A stretch of DNA of 64,000 nt, taken from NCBI GenBank assembly GCA_021771035.1, contig JAETPU010000012.1, positions 19,013 through 83,012 on the forward strand, in the 5' to 3' direction. Below are positions 36,132 to 45,260 of this stretch, piece after piece; position 1 is the stretch's first letter; each line of letters starts with the position of its first letter. This DNA is from Marvinbryantia formatexigens (GTDB lineage Bacteria; Bacillota; Clostridia; Oscillospirales; Ruminococcaceae). Made by a program: the position numbers and the translations under genes. Under the pieces are notes generated by a model, which saw only the letters and a program-made list of their open reading frames with translations, had not been told where the DNA came from and did no database searches.

Positions 36132-36170
36132 AACGAGCTGCAGCCTTCTTCCGGCTGCAGCTCGTTTTTT
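36132..36170 (+). terminator. terminator of DUF2089 cassette
   Basis: AACGAGCTGCAGCC (36132-36145) with GGCTGCAGCTCGTT (36153-36166) and a T6 tail. Confidence 0.92.
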
Positions 36171-36222
36171 CTTGGCGGGGAACGTGTTCACGTATCCCCG
36201 CCCAATCATTTCCATGGAGATT

Positions 36223-36474
36223 CTACTGTTCGGACCGGTAGCAGGACAAAAATTCCTGCGCCTGACTGACGCTGTGAAACCGCCTGCGCACGCCGGTGAT
36301 ATATTCCACCGCGTCCTCCCATTCCTGCAGGGTATAGGCCTGTGTGGAGATGTGAGGCGCCAAAATGCGGATCCCCAGCTGCCGTTCCGGCTGATGCAGG
36401 TCCGAGAGATAGGAACAGCCGGTATCCATGGCCAGCTGTTCCAGCAGTTCCAGTTTTCGTCCATCCGGATGCAT
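36223..36474 (-). CDS. hypothetical small protein
   Basis: An 83-residue frame starting MHPDGRKLELLEQLAMDTGC and ending FLSCYRSEQ. AGAGGAG lies 9 bases before the ATG, which favours it over the alternative frames in this stretch. No domain was recognised; predicted mixed alpha/beta and soluble. It lies convergent to the DUF2089 cassette. It may be a real small gene of unknown function. Confidence 0.5.
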   Translation of the reverse strand: MHPDGRKLELLEQLAMDTGCSYLSDLHQPERQLGIRILAPHISTQAYTLQEWEDAVEYITGVRRRFHSVSQAQEFLSCYRSEQ

Positions 36475-36735
36475 GGCAATCCACTCCTCTGTACATCGTC
36501 GGTTTTGATTCCCAAACAGGATTCCCTATTTTCCTATCATTATCCGGACTGCCGTGTCTCTTAGGCGCCCGTGCCGCCTGATTCAATACCGGAACGATAA
36601 AGCAGACTTTTTCTTTCGAATTATGTATACTGAATTTAATGACGAAAACATGAAAAAAACCGGATTTTTATGCTCTGTGCCTATACGGAACTGATGGCAT
36701 AATCTGAGAACGATTTTTCCTACCTTTTCCTGCAT

Positions 36736-37332
36736 TCACTCCCCCCGGGACCACCTCAAAAACGTGTCCTGGGAAATCCCCAGCAAATTCGCCGCCTGGC
36801 GGGAGGAGATTTTTTTGCACCGGAAGGCGCGCAGAATCTCCCCGAACTCCTCTGGAACCTGCTTTCTTGGCCTGCCGAACTGCACGCCCCGCAGTTTGGC
36901 TGCGGCGATACCCTCTTTCTGCCGCTGGCGGATATTTTCCCGTTCCGTCTGGGCAACATAGGAGAGAATTTGCAGCACCAAATCCGCCACAAAGGTTCCG
37001 GTCAAATCCCGGCTGGACTGGCGGGTATCCAAAAGCGGCATATCCAGCACCACAATATTGACATGGCGCGTGCGGGTAATCACCCGCCACTGGTTTTGAA
37101 TTTCCTCGTAATCACGGCCCAGCCGGTCAATGGATTTGATCACCAGGGTATCTCCCGCCCGCAGCTTTCGAAGCAATTTTTGGTATTGAGGGCGGTTAAA
37201 ATCCTTGCCGCTGAGCTTGTCCATATAGATGGACTGAAATTCAACCCCAAACTCGTCCAGTGCTAAAAGCTGCCGATCTTCATTTTGTTCCTTGGTGGAA
37301 ACCCGCACATATCCATACGTTTCACCACTCAT
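36736..37332 (-). CDS. serine recombinase (resolvase/invertase)
   Basis: A site-specific recombinase. The catalytic domain starts YGYVRVSTKEQNEDRQLLAL with the nucleophilic Ser of the RVST motif (about residue 12) and has the VIKSIDRLGRDYEEI block with the conserved Arg residues. The C-terminal helix-turn-helix ISSRQAANLLGISQDTFLRW is present (residues about 175-194). Its length of 198 residues is that of small Hin/resolvase proteins. AAGGAGG precedes the ATGs; the second ATG (37332) has better spacing. No adjacent transposase or obvious invertible segment was found. Confidence 0.88.
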   Translation of the reverse strand: MSGETYGYVRVSTKEQNEDRQLLALDEFGVEFQSIYMDKLSGKDFNRPQYQKLLRKLRAGDTLVIKSIDRLGRDYEEIQNQWRVITRTRHVNIVVLDMPLLDTRQSSRDLTGTFVADLVLQILSYVAQTERENIRQRQKEGIAAAKLRGVQFGRPRKQVPEEFGEILRAFRCKKISSRQAANLLGISQDTFLRWSRGE

Positions 37333-38053
37333 CATCTGTCCTCCTTAAAAATAGATTTGCAACTAGTATTCACCGTACCGGTAGTTTTAGCAAGATTTTT
37401 GTGCGGCAAAGCTCTGCGGCGCGCTATGACTGTCCGCGCGTCTTTTACACGGACGCATACCCTGAAAAAATGCGGCCCGTCTTGCCGGCAGTGGAGAAAA
37501 TACCCGATGGCAGCCGGCAAGACGGGCCTTTTCCCGGGAATCCGACAGCCCGCTGCCCCTGAAAATTCTTCTTTTCATCAAATTTGACATTTTATTCCGC
37601 TTGAGCGTCCTATACTAAATAGAAGGACTGCCAGTCAATTCAGGTTTTCTATTGGTTCCTGGGTTTCGTTTGAATGCGTGAAGCCTGGCTTCCCGCAGCA
37701 GCTGCCGGCGTACAGAAGCGCTGGGATCGGGCCGCCTTTGCCGGGGAGCGGGAACTTTTTTCCGGGGAATCCCAGAATAGTACGGTAAGATGCGCTTTTT
37801 ATCCAATTGCAGCGCCCTACCGCTGGGCCGCATCCCAGAAGGGATGAAAAAGCGGCCTCGTCGCCGCCCGTACCCGAGAAAATTTCGGGCCCGGCAGTTA
37901 TTAAGGGGGAAAAACGCCGCGGCAGTTGGGAGTTGTATCCCCCGCTTCCCGTGAAGCCGGGACGGGGCGCCGTATGTCCCCGGCTGAATCCGTCAGTTTC
38001 ACCGTTTTATCATACAGGAACACAGTCCATTGCCGCAATCACGCCGGAAAGGA
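37333..38053. other. intergenic gap with orphan terminator
   Basis: GGCCCGTCTTGCCGGC (37474-37489) pairs perfectly with GCCGGCAAGACGGGCC (37513-37528), followed by TTTT, with no obvious coding gene before it on the plus strand; it may end a small transcript. The rest of the gap holds nothing recognised. No c-di-GMP riboswitch signature was seen ahead of the cyclase gene. Confidence 0.55.
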
Positions 38054-39364
38054 ATGGTCATAAAAGTGAAGCAGGAAGACCTCCTGAACCAGTTGGAGGA
38101 GCTCGTCTATGTCTATGATCTCCAAACAAATCGTCTGTTGTACTCCAACAGCAGCGCGCAGAGGCTGCAGATGTGCAGCCGTCCTCATCAGTCCCACAAG
38201 TGCGCGGGCTCTGGCCCAGAGCAGCCCCTTTCGTCGCAGCAGTTCCGGGTCCGGCAGGTCACCAATGGGCGCAACGGGCGCTGTTATCTTCTCAAGGAAA
38301 AACGCATTGACTACCAGGGCAGGCCCGCCTGTCTGCAGGTTGCGGTGGATATTACCCAAAGGGAGAGCGTCAGCCGTCAAATCCAGGAGAAGCTGCGGCA
38401 GGAGGAAACTCTGGTGGAATGCATTCGCCGCCTGATTGCCGCCGATGGGATTGAGGATGGAATTCATTCGGTGCTTCGGGAACTGTGCCGCTACTACCAG
38501 GCGGATTGGGCCTTTATCCTGGAACTCAACGAGTGCCGCAGCAGAGGAACCATAACCTTTCAGTGGTGTGAAAAACCCAGGTTTCATCCCAGTATCAGCA
38601 ATCAGGAGTATTCCCTCTCCAATCTGCCGCTCTGGAACTGTGTGGCTCCCGGTTCCAGCGCCGTTTTGACAGCGGAAAACCCTGCCATACAGCGGGAGTC
38701 CCCTGCCCAGGCGCTCTGGATGCGCCGCCACAATATCCGGCACCTGATGGCGGCCCCGTTTTTGCTGCAAGATCGTGAGCTTGGCTATGTGGCGGTGGCC
38801 AATGCCTGCAGCGGCAGACGGGATCCTTCCCTGTTGGAGTCCGTCTCCTATTTCGTCATCAATGAACTGCAGAAACGGCGGCTGTACCAGCAGCTCTCCT
38901 ATCAGAGCACGCACGACGCCATGACCGGCATCTACAACCGCCTGGAATACGACCGGTACCTGGAACAAAACCCTCAGCTTCACAGTGCCGGGGTCGTATT
39001 CTGTGATATCAACGGGCTCAAAGGCATTAACGACTGCAAGGGCCATGCCGCCGGGGACGCCGCCATCTGTCAGACCGCACAAATCCTGCGGGAGTGCTTC
39101 CATAAGGGAAAGTTGTTTCGTCTGGGCGGGGATGAATTCATACTGCTGTGTGAAAACGCTTCCAGGCAGGAATTTGAGCATATGGCGGCAGCCGCCAGGC
39201 AGCGGCTTCATAAAAACGGCAGAGAACGTGTCGCCCTGGGAACCGTCTGGCAGCGGGCCCCTCTGGATTTAGAGGAACTGTGCCGCCGGGCAGACGAATA
39301 TATGTACCAGGAAAAGCAGCGCTATTACCAGGCCATGGCTCAGCGTGAAAATCCGGATCACTGA
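38054..39364 (+). CDS. GAF-GGDEF diguanylate cyclase
   Basis: This cytosolic protein makes the second messenger c-di-GMP from two GTP. The N-terminal part (residues about 10-110) looks like a degenerate PAS domain (LEELVYVYDLQTNRLLYSN). A GAF domain follows (about 140-275, including HNIRHLMAAPFLLQDRELGYVAVANA). The GGDEF domain starts at STHDAMTGIYNRLEYDRYL and contains an intact RLGGDEFILLC active site. The start is ambiguous: ATG 38054 abuts AAAGGA, GTG 38066 is 12 bases after it, TTG 38030 is also open. No EAL domain. It reads toward the TIGR02328 gene. Confidence 0.85.
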   Translation: MVIKVKQEDLLNQLEELVYVYDLQTNRLLYSNSSAQRLQMCSRPHQSHKCAGSGPEQPLSSQQFRVRQVTNGRNGRCYLLKEKRIDYQGRPACLQVAVDITQRESVSRQIQEKLRQEETLVECIRRLIAADGIEDGIHSVLRELCRYYQADWAFILELNECRSRGTITFQWCEKPRFHPSISNQEYSLSNLPLWNCVAPGSSAVLTAENPAIQRESPAQALWMRRHNIRHLMAAPFLLQDRELGYVAVANACSGRRDPSLLESVSYFVINELQKRRLYQQLSYQSTHDAMTGIYNRLEYDRYLEQNPQLHSAGVVFCDINGLKGINDCKGHAAGDAAICQTAQILRECFHKGKLFRLGGDEFILLCENASRQEFEHMAAAARQRLHKNGRERVALGTVWQRAPLDLEELCRRADEYMYQEKQRYYQAMAQRENPDH

Positions 39365-39412
39365 GGCGCAGCGTCGGTATTTCGCCAAAAGGAACAACGA
39401 GGGGGTGAGCCC

Positions 39413-39799
39413 TTGCGGCTTTGGCACCAGCACCTGATCCCCCATCTTCCCAGGGCTCAGCTTTTGGGGCAGCACCGGGAACTATGCGCCCTGCGGGGCG
39501 CGGGCTGGGGAAAGCCCCACCGAACGGTCAATTATGTGTTTTGCTATCCCTACTCCCGTCTGTTTCGGTTTCATTGCCTGGTGATGGGCGAAATGGAGCG
39601 CCGGGGCTATGAGGTGAATCCATTGTGGAAGAACCCTCATTACCGCGGACGTATCCTGGGGATGGACTACAGCATATTCACCGATCCGGCTCCGGAATCC
39701 CGCTCTATTTTCTATCCTGAGCACTCGGAGCACTATCTGGCGGAATGCCTGGAGAATCTAGCCGAAAAGGGAATCTTTCTGCAGGGGCCCTTTGTATAG
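39413..39799 (+). CDS. TIGR02328 family protein
   Basis: A 128-residue protein matching TIGR02328, a conserved family sometimes annotated as pyrimidine dimer DNA glycosylase-like: RLWHQHLIPHLPRAQLLGQHRELCALRGAGWGKPHRTVNYVF at the N terminus and the RGYEVNPLWKNPHYRG block. The start is TTG 39413 after GAGGGGGTGAG. It is 48 bases after the cyclase stop and may share its transcript. Enzymatic activity is not established for the family. Confidence 0.75.
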   Translation: MRLWHQHLIPHLPRAQLLGQHRELCALRGAGWGKPHRTVNYVFCYPYSRLFRFHCLVMGEMERRGYEVNPLWKNPHYRGRILGMDYSIFTDPAPESRSIFYPEHSEHYLAECLENLAEKGIFLQGPFV

Positions 39800-40272
39800 C
39801 CGCCCTGTATCGCCGGCTTGGCCTCTCCGGGCACAGAACAAGCGCCCATTTCCGGAAGATGCCATTTGAACCCGGGGAACCATGCGTCAAACAGATGACA
39901 GGAGCCGCGATTCCCTCAAATGAGCTCTTTTTAGAGCGCACACCAGAATCCGGTACAGCCCAACTCCGCCGCGCCGCTTCACGGTGGTGCAGCTATGCCC
40001 GAACCGCCCGCCGGTTGAAGCCGGACAGGCCCGACCGGGAACTGAAAAGCCATCCCATGGCCGGGAATCCCTCATCCCCCGTATTCCGGATATTGGTTTC
40101 CGCACACTCAACGGCAATTTCTGCGTCAGGCACAAAAGCGGTTCCAAAAACTCCACTTTTTCCGTACACTTTATCCGATTCCTCCTTGATTCTTTCCTTT
40201 GGCGCTCCCCTTTTTTCGTGAAAAACCGCGTTCCAAACCGCTTTATTTTCCGGAATGCTCCTATGACATGAA
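39800..40272. other. intergenic gap
   Basis: Several short frames on both strands but no ribosome site plus domain combination that would support a gene. Confidence 0.5.
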
Positions 40273-40301
40273 TTGACGGAACAAAAAAGTGGAAGTATAA
40301 T
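40273..40301 (+). promoter_or_regulatory. sigma-A-type promoter of fprA
   Basis: TTGACG (40273-40278), 17-base spacer, perfect TATAAT (40296-40301). About 100 bases of leader before the start codon. Confidence 0.82.
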
Positions 40302-40403
40302 AAAAAAGGCTGAAAAGCACCGAAAAAACAGCTTCCGACATCTCAGGGCTTTGGCGGACAGAGAATGCCGGACAACATTGGAACGTAAAAAGGAGAGGTT
40401 GCT

Positions 40404-41606
40404 ATGAAAGACATCCGACTGGTTGCCCCGGATACCTATTGGATTGGGGCCAGCGACCGCCGCTTGGCGAAATTTGAGAATCTGTTTCCCATTCCCCGCG
40501 GGGTTTCCTATAACGCGTATGTGATTCTTGACGAAAAAACCGTTCTGCTGGATACTGTCGATCAGGCGGTCAGCCGAACCTTTTTTGATAAACTGGAGGC
40601 CTGTCTGGCAGGCCGTGGGCTGGATTATGTGGTGATTAACCATATGGAGCCCGACCACTGCGCAGCGCTTCAGGATTTGGTTCACCGCTGGCCCCAGGTC
40701 ACCTTGGTGTGCAACTCCAAGACGCTGCAGATGATTAAACAATTCTTTACCTTTGAATTGGAGGGCCGCACCCAGCTGATCGGCGAGGGCGATACCCTGT
40801 GCACCGGTAAGCACACCCTGCACTTCGCCATGGCTCCCATGGTGCACTGGCCGGAGGCGATGGTGAGCTATGACAGCCTTACCAAGGTTCTGTTCAGCGC
40901 CGATGCCTTTGGAACCTTCGGTGCGTTAAACGGCAACCTGTTTGCCGACGAGATGGATTTTCCCCGGGACTGGCTGGATGACGCCCGCCGGTACTATGCC
41001 AATATTGTGGGAAAATATGGCCCCCAGGTGCAGGCCCTGTTAAAGAAGGCCGCTGCTCTGGACATCCAGGTCATCTGCCCCCTGCACGGCCCCATTTGGC
41101 GGGAAAACATCGGGTGGTTTATCCAGAAGTATGATCTCTGGAGCCGGTATGAGCCGGAGGATCAGGGCGTTGTCATCATTTACGGCAGTATGTATGGAGA
41201 TACGCAGGAGGCCGCCGGTATCCTGGCCGGGATGTTAGCCGAAGGAAACGTGAAGAACATCGCCATGTACGACGTGTCCGTCACCGATGTCTCCTACCTG
41301 ATTTCCGAAATCTTCCGCTGCAGCCACCTGGTGCTGGCTAGCCCCACCTACAATATGGGGCTGTATCCTCGTATGGAAAACCTTCTCAGCGATATGAAGG
41401 CCCTGGCGGTTCAGAACCGCACTGTGGCCCTGATGGAAAACGGGACCTGGGCGCCTATGGCTGCCAAGCATATGCGCACCGCTTTGGATACCATGAAGAA
41501 CATCACCATTCTGGAGCCCTCGGTCACCATAAAATCCGCACTCAAGGATGAGCAGGAGCCGGAACTCCAGGCCATGGCGGATGCCATTATCAGCAGCCTG
41601 AACTAA
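40404..41606 (+). CDS. fprA: A-type flavoprotein (flavo-diiron O2/NO reductase)
   Basis: This cytosolic enzyme reduces O2 to water (or NO) with electrons from rubredoxin, protecting anaerobes. The N-terminal metallo-beta-lactamase-like domain has the diiron ligands in NHMEPDHC (HxExDH, about residues 80-85), with further His/Asp in APMVHWPEAM, FSADAFG and PLHGPIW. The C-terminal flavodoxin domain begins VVIIYGSMYGDTQEAA (FMN phosphate loop) and includes SPTYNMGLYPRME. The 400-residue length is typical. AAAAGGAGAGG precedes the ATG. It is monocistronic with its own terminator. Confidence 0.94.
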   Translation: MKDIRLVAPDTYWIGASDRRLAKFENLFPIPRGVSYNAYVILDEKTVLLDTVDQAVSRTFFDKLEACLAGRGLDYVVINHMEPDHCAALQDLVHRWPQVTLVCNSKTLQMIKQFFTFELEGRTQLIGEGDTLCTGKHTLHFAMAPMVHWPEAMVSYDSLTKVLFSADAFGTFGALNGNLFADEMDFPRDWLDDARRYYANIVGKYGPQVQALLKKAAALDIQVICPLHGPIWRENIGWFIQKYDLWSRYEPEDQGVVIIYGSMYGDTQEAAGILAGMLAEGNVKNIAMYDVSVTDVSYLISEIFRCSHLVLASPTYNMGLYPRMENLLSDMKALAVQNRTVALMENGTWAPMAAKHMRTALDTMKNITILEPSVTIKSALKDEQEPELQAMADAIISSLN

Positions 41607-41656
41607 TCACGGTATGCCATGATGCCATACCGGCGAACCGGAAATATCGAGTAATC

Positions 41657-41696
41657 AAAAGCGGCAGGGCGTTCTCATGTCCCTGCCGCTTTTTTT
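41657..41696 (+). terminator. terminator of fprA
   Basis: AAAAGCGGCAGGG (41657-41669) with CCCTGCCGCTTTT (41681-41693) and further T residues. Confidence 0.9.
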
Positions 41697-42029
41697 ATTT
41701 TGATTCTCCCATCCTTTTCCGGGCCCGATACACTCCAAACGCTGGTGTCCCGTAATTTTAAAGGATGAGCTTATATTGCGGCGGGAGCCGGTATCCCAGC
41801 AGCCGGCAGGAAACACGAGCTGTGCCCAGTTTCGGGTTTCCTGGGTAAACGCCCGCCACGTTCAAACTCAGTCCGGCTGATGCCGGTTCATTTGAATCAT
41901 TCAATTTTTTTAAATTCATTTCCTTTCCCTTCAATTTTTACATGATTGAGCCGATTGCGCACATACTAAGATTGTCCCGTGCAGCTGTGCGCGGACAAAG
42001 TGATAATCGAATGGAAAGGATGATTCAGT
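41697..42029. other. gap with possible sporulation promoter
   Basis: CATACTA near 41962-41968 is a good sigma-G-type -10; the -35 region about 17-18 bases upstream (TTTACAT) is a poor match. This would fit forespore expression of the DUF1540 gene but is weak. Confidence 0.35.
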
Positions 42030-42347
42030 ATGCCAAGTTTAAGCTGTACCGTTGAAAATTGCGCTCACAACAAGAACCGTCAGTGCTGCCTGAGCAATAT
42101 CCAGGTGGGAGGCCGTACCGCCGAGGTCACCGACGAGACCTGCTGCGACAGCTTTGCTCCTCAGTCCGCCAAGAATGTTCAGGGAACCGTCATTGAGAAC
42201 CCTCACGTCACCGTTTCCTGCGAGGCTACCAAGTGCCGTTACAACGACAACTGCGAATGTCATGCGGACTGCATCGACATCTGCGGCGAGCCCGACTGCT
42301 GCGACTGCCGGAGCACCGAGTGCGCCACATTCTCCTGCTGCCGCTAG
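42030..42347 (+). CDS. DUF1540 double-domain protein
   Basis: A small Cys-rich protein of 105 residues with two DUF1540 domains. The first is about residues 4-46 (CTVENCAHNKNRQCCLSNIQVGG through TCCDSF); the second about 63-103 (CEATKCRYNDNCECHADCIDICG through CATFSCCR). Sixteen or more cysteines suggest metal binding. It starts after GAAAGGATGATTCAGT. In many Clostridia DUF1540 proteins are sporulation-associated, and the SASP gene lies 200 bases downstream, which fits. No enzymatic function is known. Confidence 0.88.
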   Translation: MPSLSCTVENCAHNKNRQCCLSNIQVGGRTAEVTDETCCDSFAPQSAKNVQGTVIENPHVTVSCEATKCRYNDNCECHADCIDICGEPDCCDCRSTECATFSCCR

Positions 42348-42459
42348 TATGTCCCTTTCTTTTCTGCGTGTGTATGGACTGGCGAATCCAGATGGTTTTT
42401 TCAAATATTTCGTGAGTCAATGTGCCTGCAGAGAACTGAAAATCAGGAAGTAATTACCA

Positions 42460-42489
42460 CTCATATTGTTTGCGGCTGCGGCGATACTA
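42460..42489 (+). promoter_or_regulatory. sigma-G-type promoter of SASP gene
   Basis: CTCATA (42460-42465), 17-base spacer, GATACTA (42483-42489). It resembles the sigma-G consensus for forespore genes and lies about 60 bases before the SASP start codon. Confidence 0.55.
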
Positions 42490-42548
42490 TTAACACAAAC
42501 GCAACGCAAAAACAAATCGAGGAAAATATTGAAGGAGTGTAGTTTATC

Positions 42549-42743
42549 ATGAACAAAAGCAATCAGCCGGTTGTTCCGGAGGCAAGAGAAGCTCTGAACA
42601 AATTCAAGATGGAAGCTGCTAACGAAGTTGGCGTGAACCTGAAGCAGGGTTACAACGGCGATTTGACCTCCCGTGAGGCCGGATCTGTTGGCGGCCAGAT
42701 GGTCAAGAAAATGATCGAAGCTTACGAAAACTCCATGAAATAA
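42549..42743 (+). CDS. alpha/beta-type small acid-soluble spore protein
   Basis: A 64-residue DNA-binding protein that coats forespore DNA and protects it from UV and heat. The family sequence is plain: ALNKFKMEAANEVGVNL (with the GPR protease cleavage region at KFKMEAANE) and YNGDLTSREAGSVGGQMVKKMIE. AAGGAGTG lies 9 bases before the ATG. It is followed by a strong terminator. Expression in the forespore is expected from the family and from the sigma-G-like box upstream. Confidence 0.97.
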   Translation: MNKSNQPVVPEAREALNKFKMEAANEVGVNLKQGYNGDLTSREAGSVGGQMVKKMIEAYENSMK

Positions 42744-42768
42744 CCTTTGCTTATCTCCCCTCTTTTAG

Positions 42769-42810
42769 AAAACAGCCTCCTCCGGTAACGGAGGAGGCTG
42801 TTTCGCTTTT
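42769..42810 (+). terminator. terminator of SASP gene
   Basis: AAACAGCCTCCTCCG (42770-42784), GTAA loop, CGGAGGAGGCTGTTT (42789-42803), then CGCTTTT. Confidence 0.88.
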
Positions 42811-43070
42811 CTGCCGGCAGTTTGAGCCTGCCTGCGTTTTATGCGAGTACACAAAGCTGTTTCCGGCCATGGGCCTTCGCCATCTGACAGTTTTAGTTCC
42901 GGCCCGCAGCCTCCCTGTGCTGGGTTGCGCGTCAGCCAAGCCGAAAGCCTGCCCCCAAGCGATCAAAACGGCCGGAATACAGCCGGTTGGTACAGGCATT
43001 GCCTGTACCGCCCTCATTGGGCGCGCACCGGGCATACAACTCCGGCCGCTGCGCATTCCTCTGCGCCGCT
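42811..43070. other. gap downstream of feo operon
   Basis: No gene recognised. The frames here on both strands are rich in Arg/Pro/Ala and lack ribosome sites. Confidence 0.45.
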
Positions 43071-43226
43071 TTATTGCGCCTTCCTTTTTTGGGCGCATTT
43101 CCCGGAATGCGGGCATTCCCCGCAGCCGGAGCACCCGGAACAGCCCTTATGGCGTATGGTATACCACAGTGCCGCCGCAGCCAACGCCAGAATAAGCCCG
43201 ATAAGAAAAAAATCCAAAAAACTCAT
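43071..43226 (-). CDS. FeoB-associated Cys-rich membrane protein
   Basis: A 51-residue protein: MSFLDFFLIGLILALAAAAL is a transmembrane helix, followed by a basic hinge and the cysteine motif CSGCSGCGECPHSGKC, the hallmark of the FeoB-associated Cys-rich family. AAAGGG lies 6 bases before the ATG. It is 27 bases after the feoB stop on the same strand. It probably helps FeoB in iron transport or senses iron or redox state; this is inferred from conserved gene linkage. Confidence 0.88.
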   Translation of the reverse strand: MSFLDFFLIGLILALAAAALWYTIRHKGCSGCSGCGECPHSGKCAQKRKAQ

Positions 43227-43253
43227 ATGGATCCCTTTGAGCAATCGCTCCGA

Positions 43254-45260
43254 TCAGTGGATAAACAGATGTCCAACCTGGAATACCACAAAGGACACAA
43301 TCCAGGCAATACCGGTTTGGAATACCGCCACGCCCAAAGCGTGCCATCCCGTCCCCAGTTCCCGCTTCACAGCGCTGATGGCCGCAACGCAGGGAGTGTA
43401 TAACAGGGTAAATACCAAGTAGGAAAAAGCGGTAAGCGGCGTAAACATCCCCGCCAGTGCCTGGGGAAGCGAGGCAATGTTGGTGCCCGTGAGCACGGCA
43501 AGAGTGCTGACCACGGCCTCCTTTGCGGAAAATCCGGTGAGCAGCGCCGTGGATACCCGCCAATCGTTGAAGCCCAGAGGCGCAAAGATGGGCGAGAGCA
43601 GCTTGCCGATGCCGGCCAGCATACTCTGGGCGCTGTCCGTCACCACATTCAGGCGCAAGTCGAAGGTCTGCAAAAACCAGATTATCAAAGTAGCCACAAA
43701 AATGACCGTAAAAGCACGCACCAGGAAATCCTTGGCCTTATCCCACATCAGCAGAAGTACGCTTTTGGGGCTGGGCAAGCGGTAATTGGGCAATTCCATG
43801 ACAAAGGGCACCGGGTTTCCCCGGAACAGGGTGTTCTTTAATAAGAGCCCCACAATAATCCCTATGACAATTCCCAGGACATACAGCGAAATCATCACCA
43901 AAGCACGGTATTTCGGAAAAAACGCCACTGTGAACATGGCGTAGATAGGCAGCTTTGCGCTGCAGCTCATAAAGGGCGTGAGCAGAATCGTCATTTTGCG
44001 GTCGCGCTCGCTGGAAAGCGTCCTGGTTGCCATAATGGCCGGCACGCTGCATCCAAAGCCAATCAGCATTGGGACAAAGCTGCGCCCCGACAGGCCGATT
44101 TTTCTCAGCAGCTTATCCATCACAAAAGCCACCCGCGCCATATAGCCGCTGTCCTCCAGGATGGAAAGGAAGAAAAACAGCACCACAATGATGGGCAAAA
44201 AGGACAGAACGCTTCCCACGCCGGCGAAGGCGCCGTCGATAATCAGGGAGTGTACCACAGGGTTGATTCCATAGTTCTGCAGGGCCGTGTCCACAACCCC
44301 GGTCACCGCATCGATCCCCAGGGACAGCAGATCGCTCAATAGAGTGCCGAACACACCGAAGGTCAGCCAGAATACCAGCATCATAATCCCCAGGAAAATC
44401 GGAATCGCCAAATATTTGTGGGTCAAAATCTTATCGATTTTAACGCTGCGGATACTCTCCTTGCTCTCATGGCCCTTAACCACCGAGGTCCGGCAGGCCT
44501 CCTCGATGAAGGCGTACCGCATATCCGCCAGCGCCGCCTCACGGTCCGTGCCCAGATCGGTCTCCATCTCCGTGACACTGTGCTCCACCATATCCAGCTC
44601 ATTTTCCGTGAGCCCCAGCAGCTTGCGCATGGGCTCATCCCCCTCCACCAGCTTGGTGGCGGCAAACCGGGCCGGAACCCGGATACGCTGGGCATGGTCC
44701 TCTATCAGATGGGCGATGGCATGGATACAGCGGTGAACCGGGCCGGAGCAGAAGTCCATACGCACCGGGCGCCGCACCTGCTGGGCCACACTGATTGCCA
44801 GCCGGATGAGTTCGTCAATTCCCTCGTTCTTGCTGGCGGAAATCGGCACCACCGGGACGCCCAAATCCTCCTGGAGCTGTTTTATCTTAATGGTGCCCCC
44901 GTTGTTGCGCACCTCATCCATCATGTTTAAGGCAATCACCATTGGGATATTCAGTTCAATCAGCTGCAGGGTTAAGTATAAATTCCGCTCGATGTTTGTG
45001 GCGTCCAGAATATTGATAATCCCGTCCGGATGCTCGTTGAGCAGAAAATCCCGGGTCACAATTTCCTCGCTGGTGTAGGGGGACAGCGAATAAATCCCCG
45101 GCAAATCCACTACAGTGGCTTCCCGATGCCCGCGGATCTCGCCCGCCTTGCGCTCTACCGTCACTCCGGGGAAATTCCCCACGTGCTGGTTGGAACCGGT
45201 GAGCTGGTTGAACAGTGTCGTCTTCCCGCAGTTTTGATTGCCTGCCAGTGCAAAAATCAT
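43254..45260 (-). CDS. feoB: ferrous iron transporter FeoB
   Basis: The inner-membrane Fe2+ importer with an N-terminal G domain. The P-loop is GNQNCGKTTLFNQL (residues 7-20; Gln replaces the usual Pro of GNPN), followed by VDLPGIYSLSPYTSEE (G2/G3 region) and NMMDEV (G4). A GDI-like helical region then precedes eight to ten transmembrane helices with the Gate motifs (for example GFGCSVPAIMATRTLSSERDRKM and GFSAKEAVVSTLAVL). The 668-residue size is typical. It overlaps the feoA stop codon by four bases (ATGA). Confidence 0.97.
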   Translation of the reverse strand: MIFALAGNQNCGKTTLFNQLTGSNQHVGNFPGVTVERKAGEIRGHREATVVDLPGIYSLSPYTSEEIVTRDFLLNEHPDGIINILDATNIERNLYLTLQLIELNIPMVIALNMMDEVRNNGGTIKIKQLQEDLGVPVVPISASKNEGIDELIRLAISVAQQVRRPVRMDFCSGPVHRCIHAIAHLIEDHAQRIRVPARFAATKLVEGDEPMRKLLGLTENELDMVEHSVTEMETDLGTDREAALADMRYAFIEEACRTSVVKGHESKESIRSVKIDKILTHKYLAIPIFLGIMMLVFWLTFGVFGTLLSDLLSLGIDAVTGVVDTALQNYGINPVVHSLIIDGAFAGVGSVLSFLPIIVVLFFFLSILEDSGYMARVAFVMDKLLRKIGLSGRSFVPMLIGFGCSVPAIMATRTLSSERDRKMTILLTPFMSCSAKLPIYAMFTVAFFPKYRALVMISLYVLGIVIGIIVGLLLKNTLFRGNPVPFVMELPNYRLPSPKSVLLLMWDKAKDFLVRAFTVIFVATLIIWFLQTFDLRLNVVTDSAQSMLAGIGKLLSPIFAPLGFNDWRVSTALLTGFSAKEAVVSTLAVLTGTNIASLPQALAGMFTPLTAFSYLVFTLLYTPCVAAISAVKRELGTGWHALGVAVFQTGIAWIVSFVVFQVGHLFIH

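Noticed and set aside
39745..40221. Open frame in the gap between the TIGR02328 and fprA genes
   Set aside because: It starts inside the TIGR02328 gene, has no ribosome site and low-complexity basic composition.
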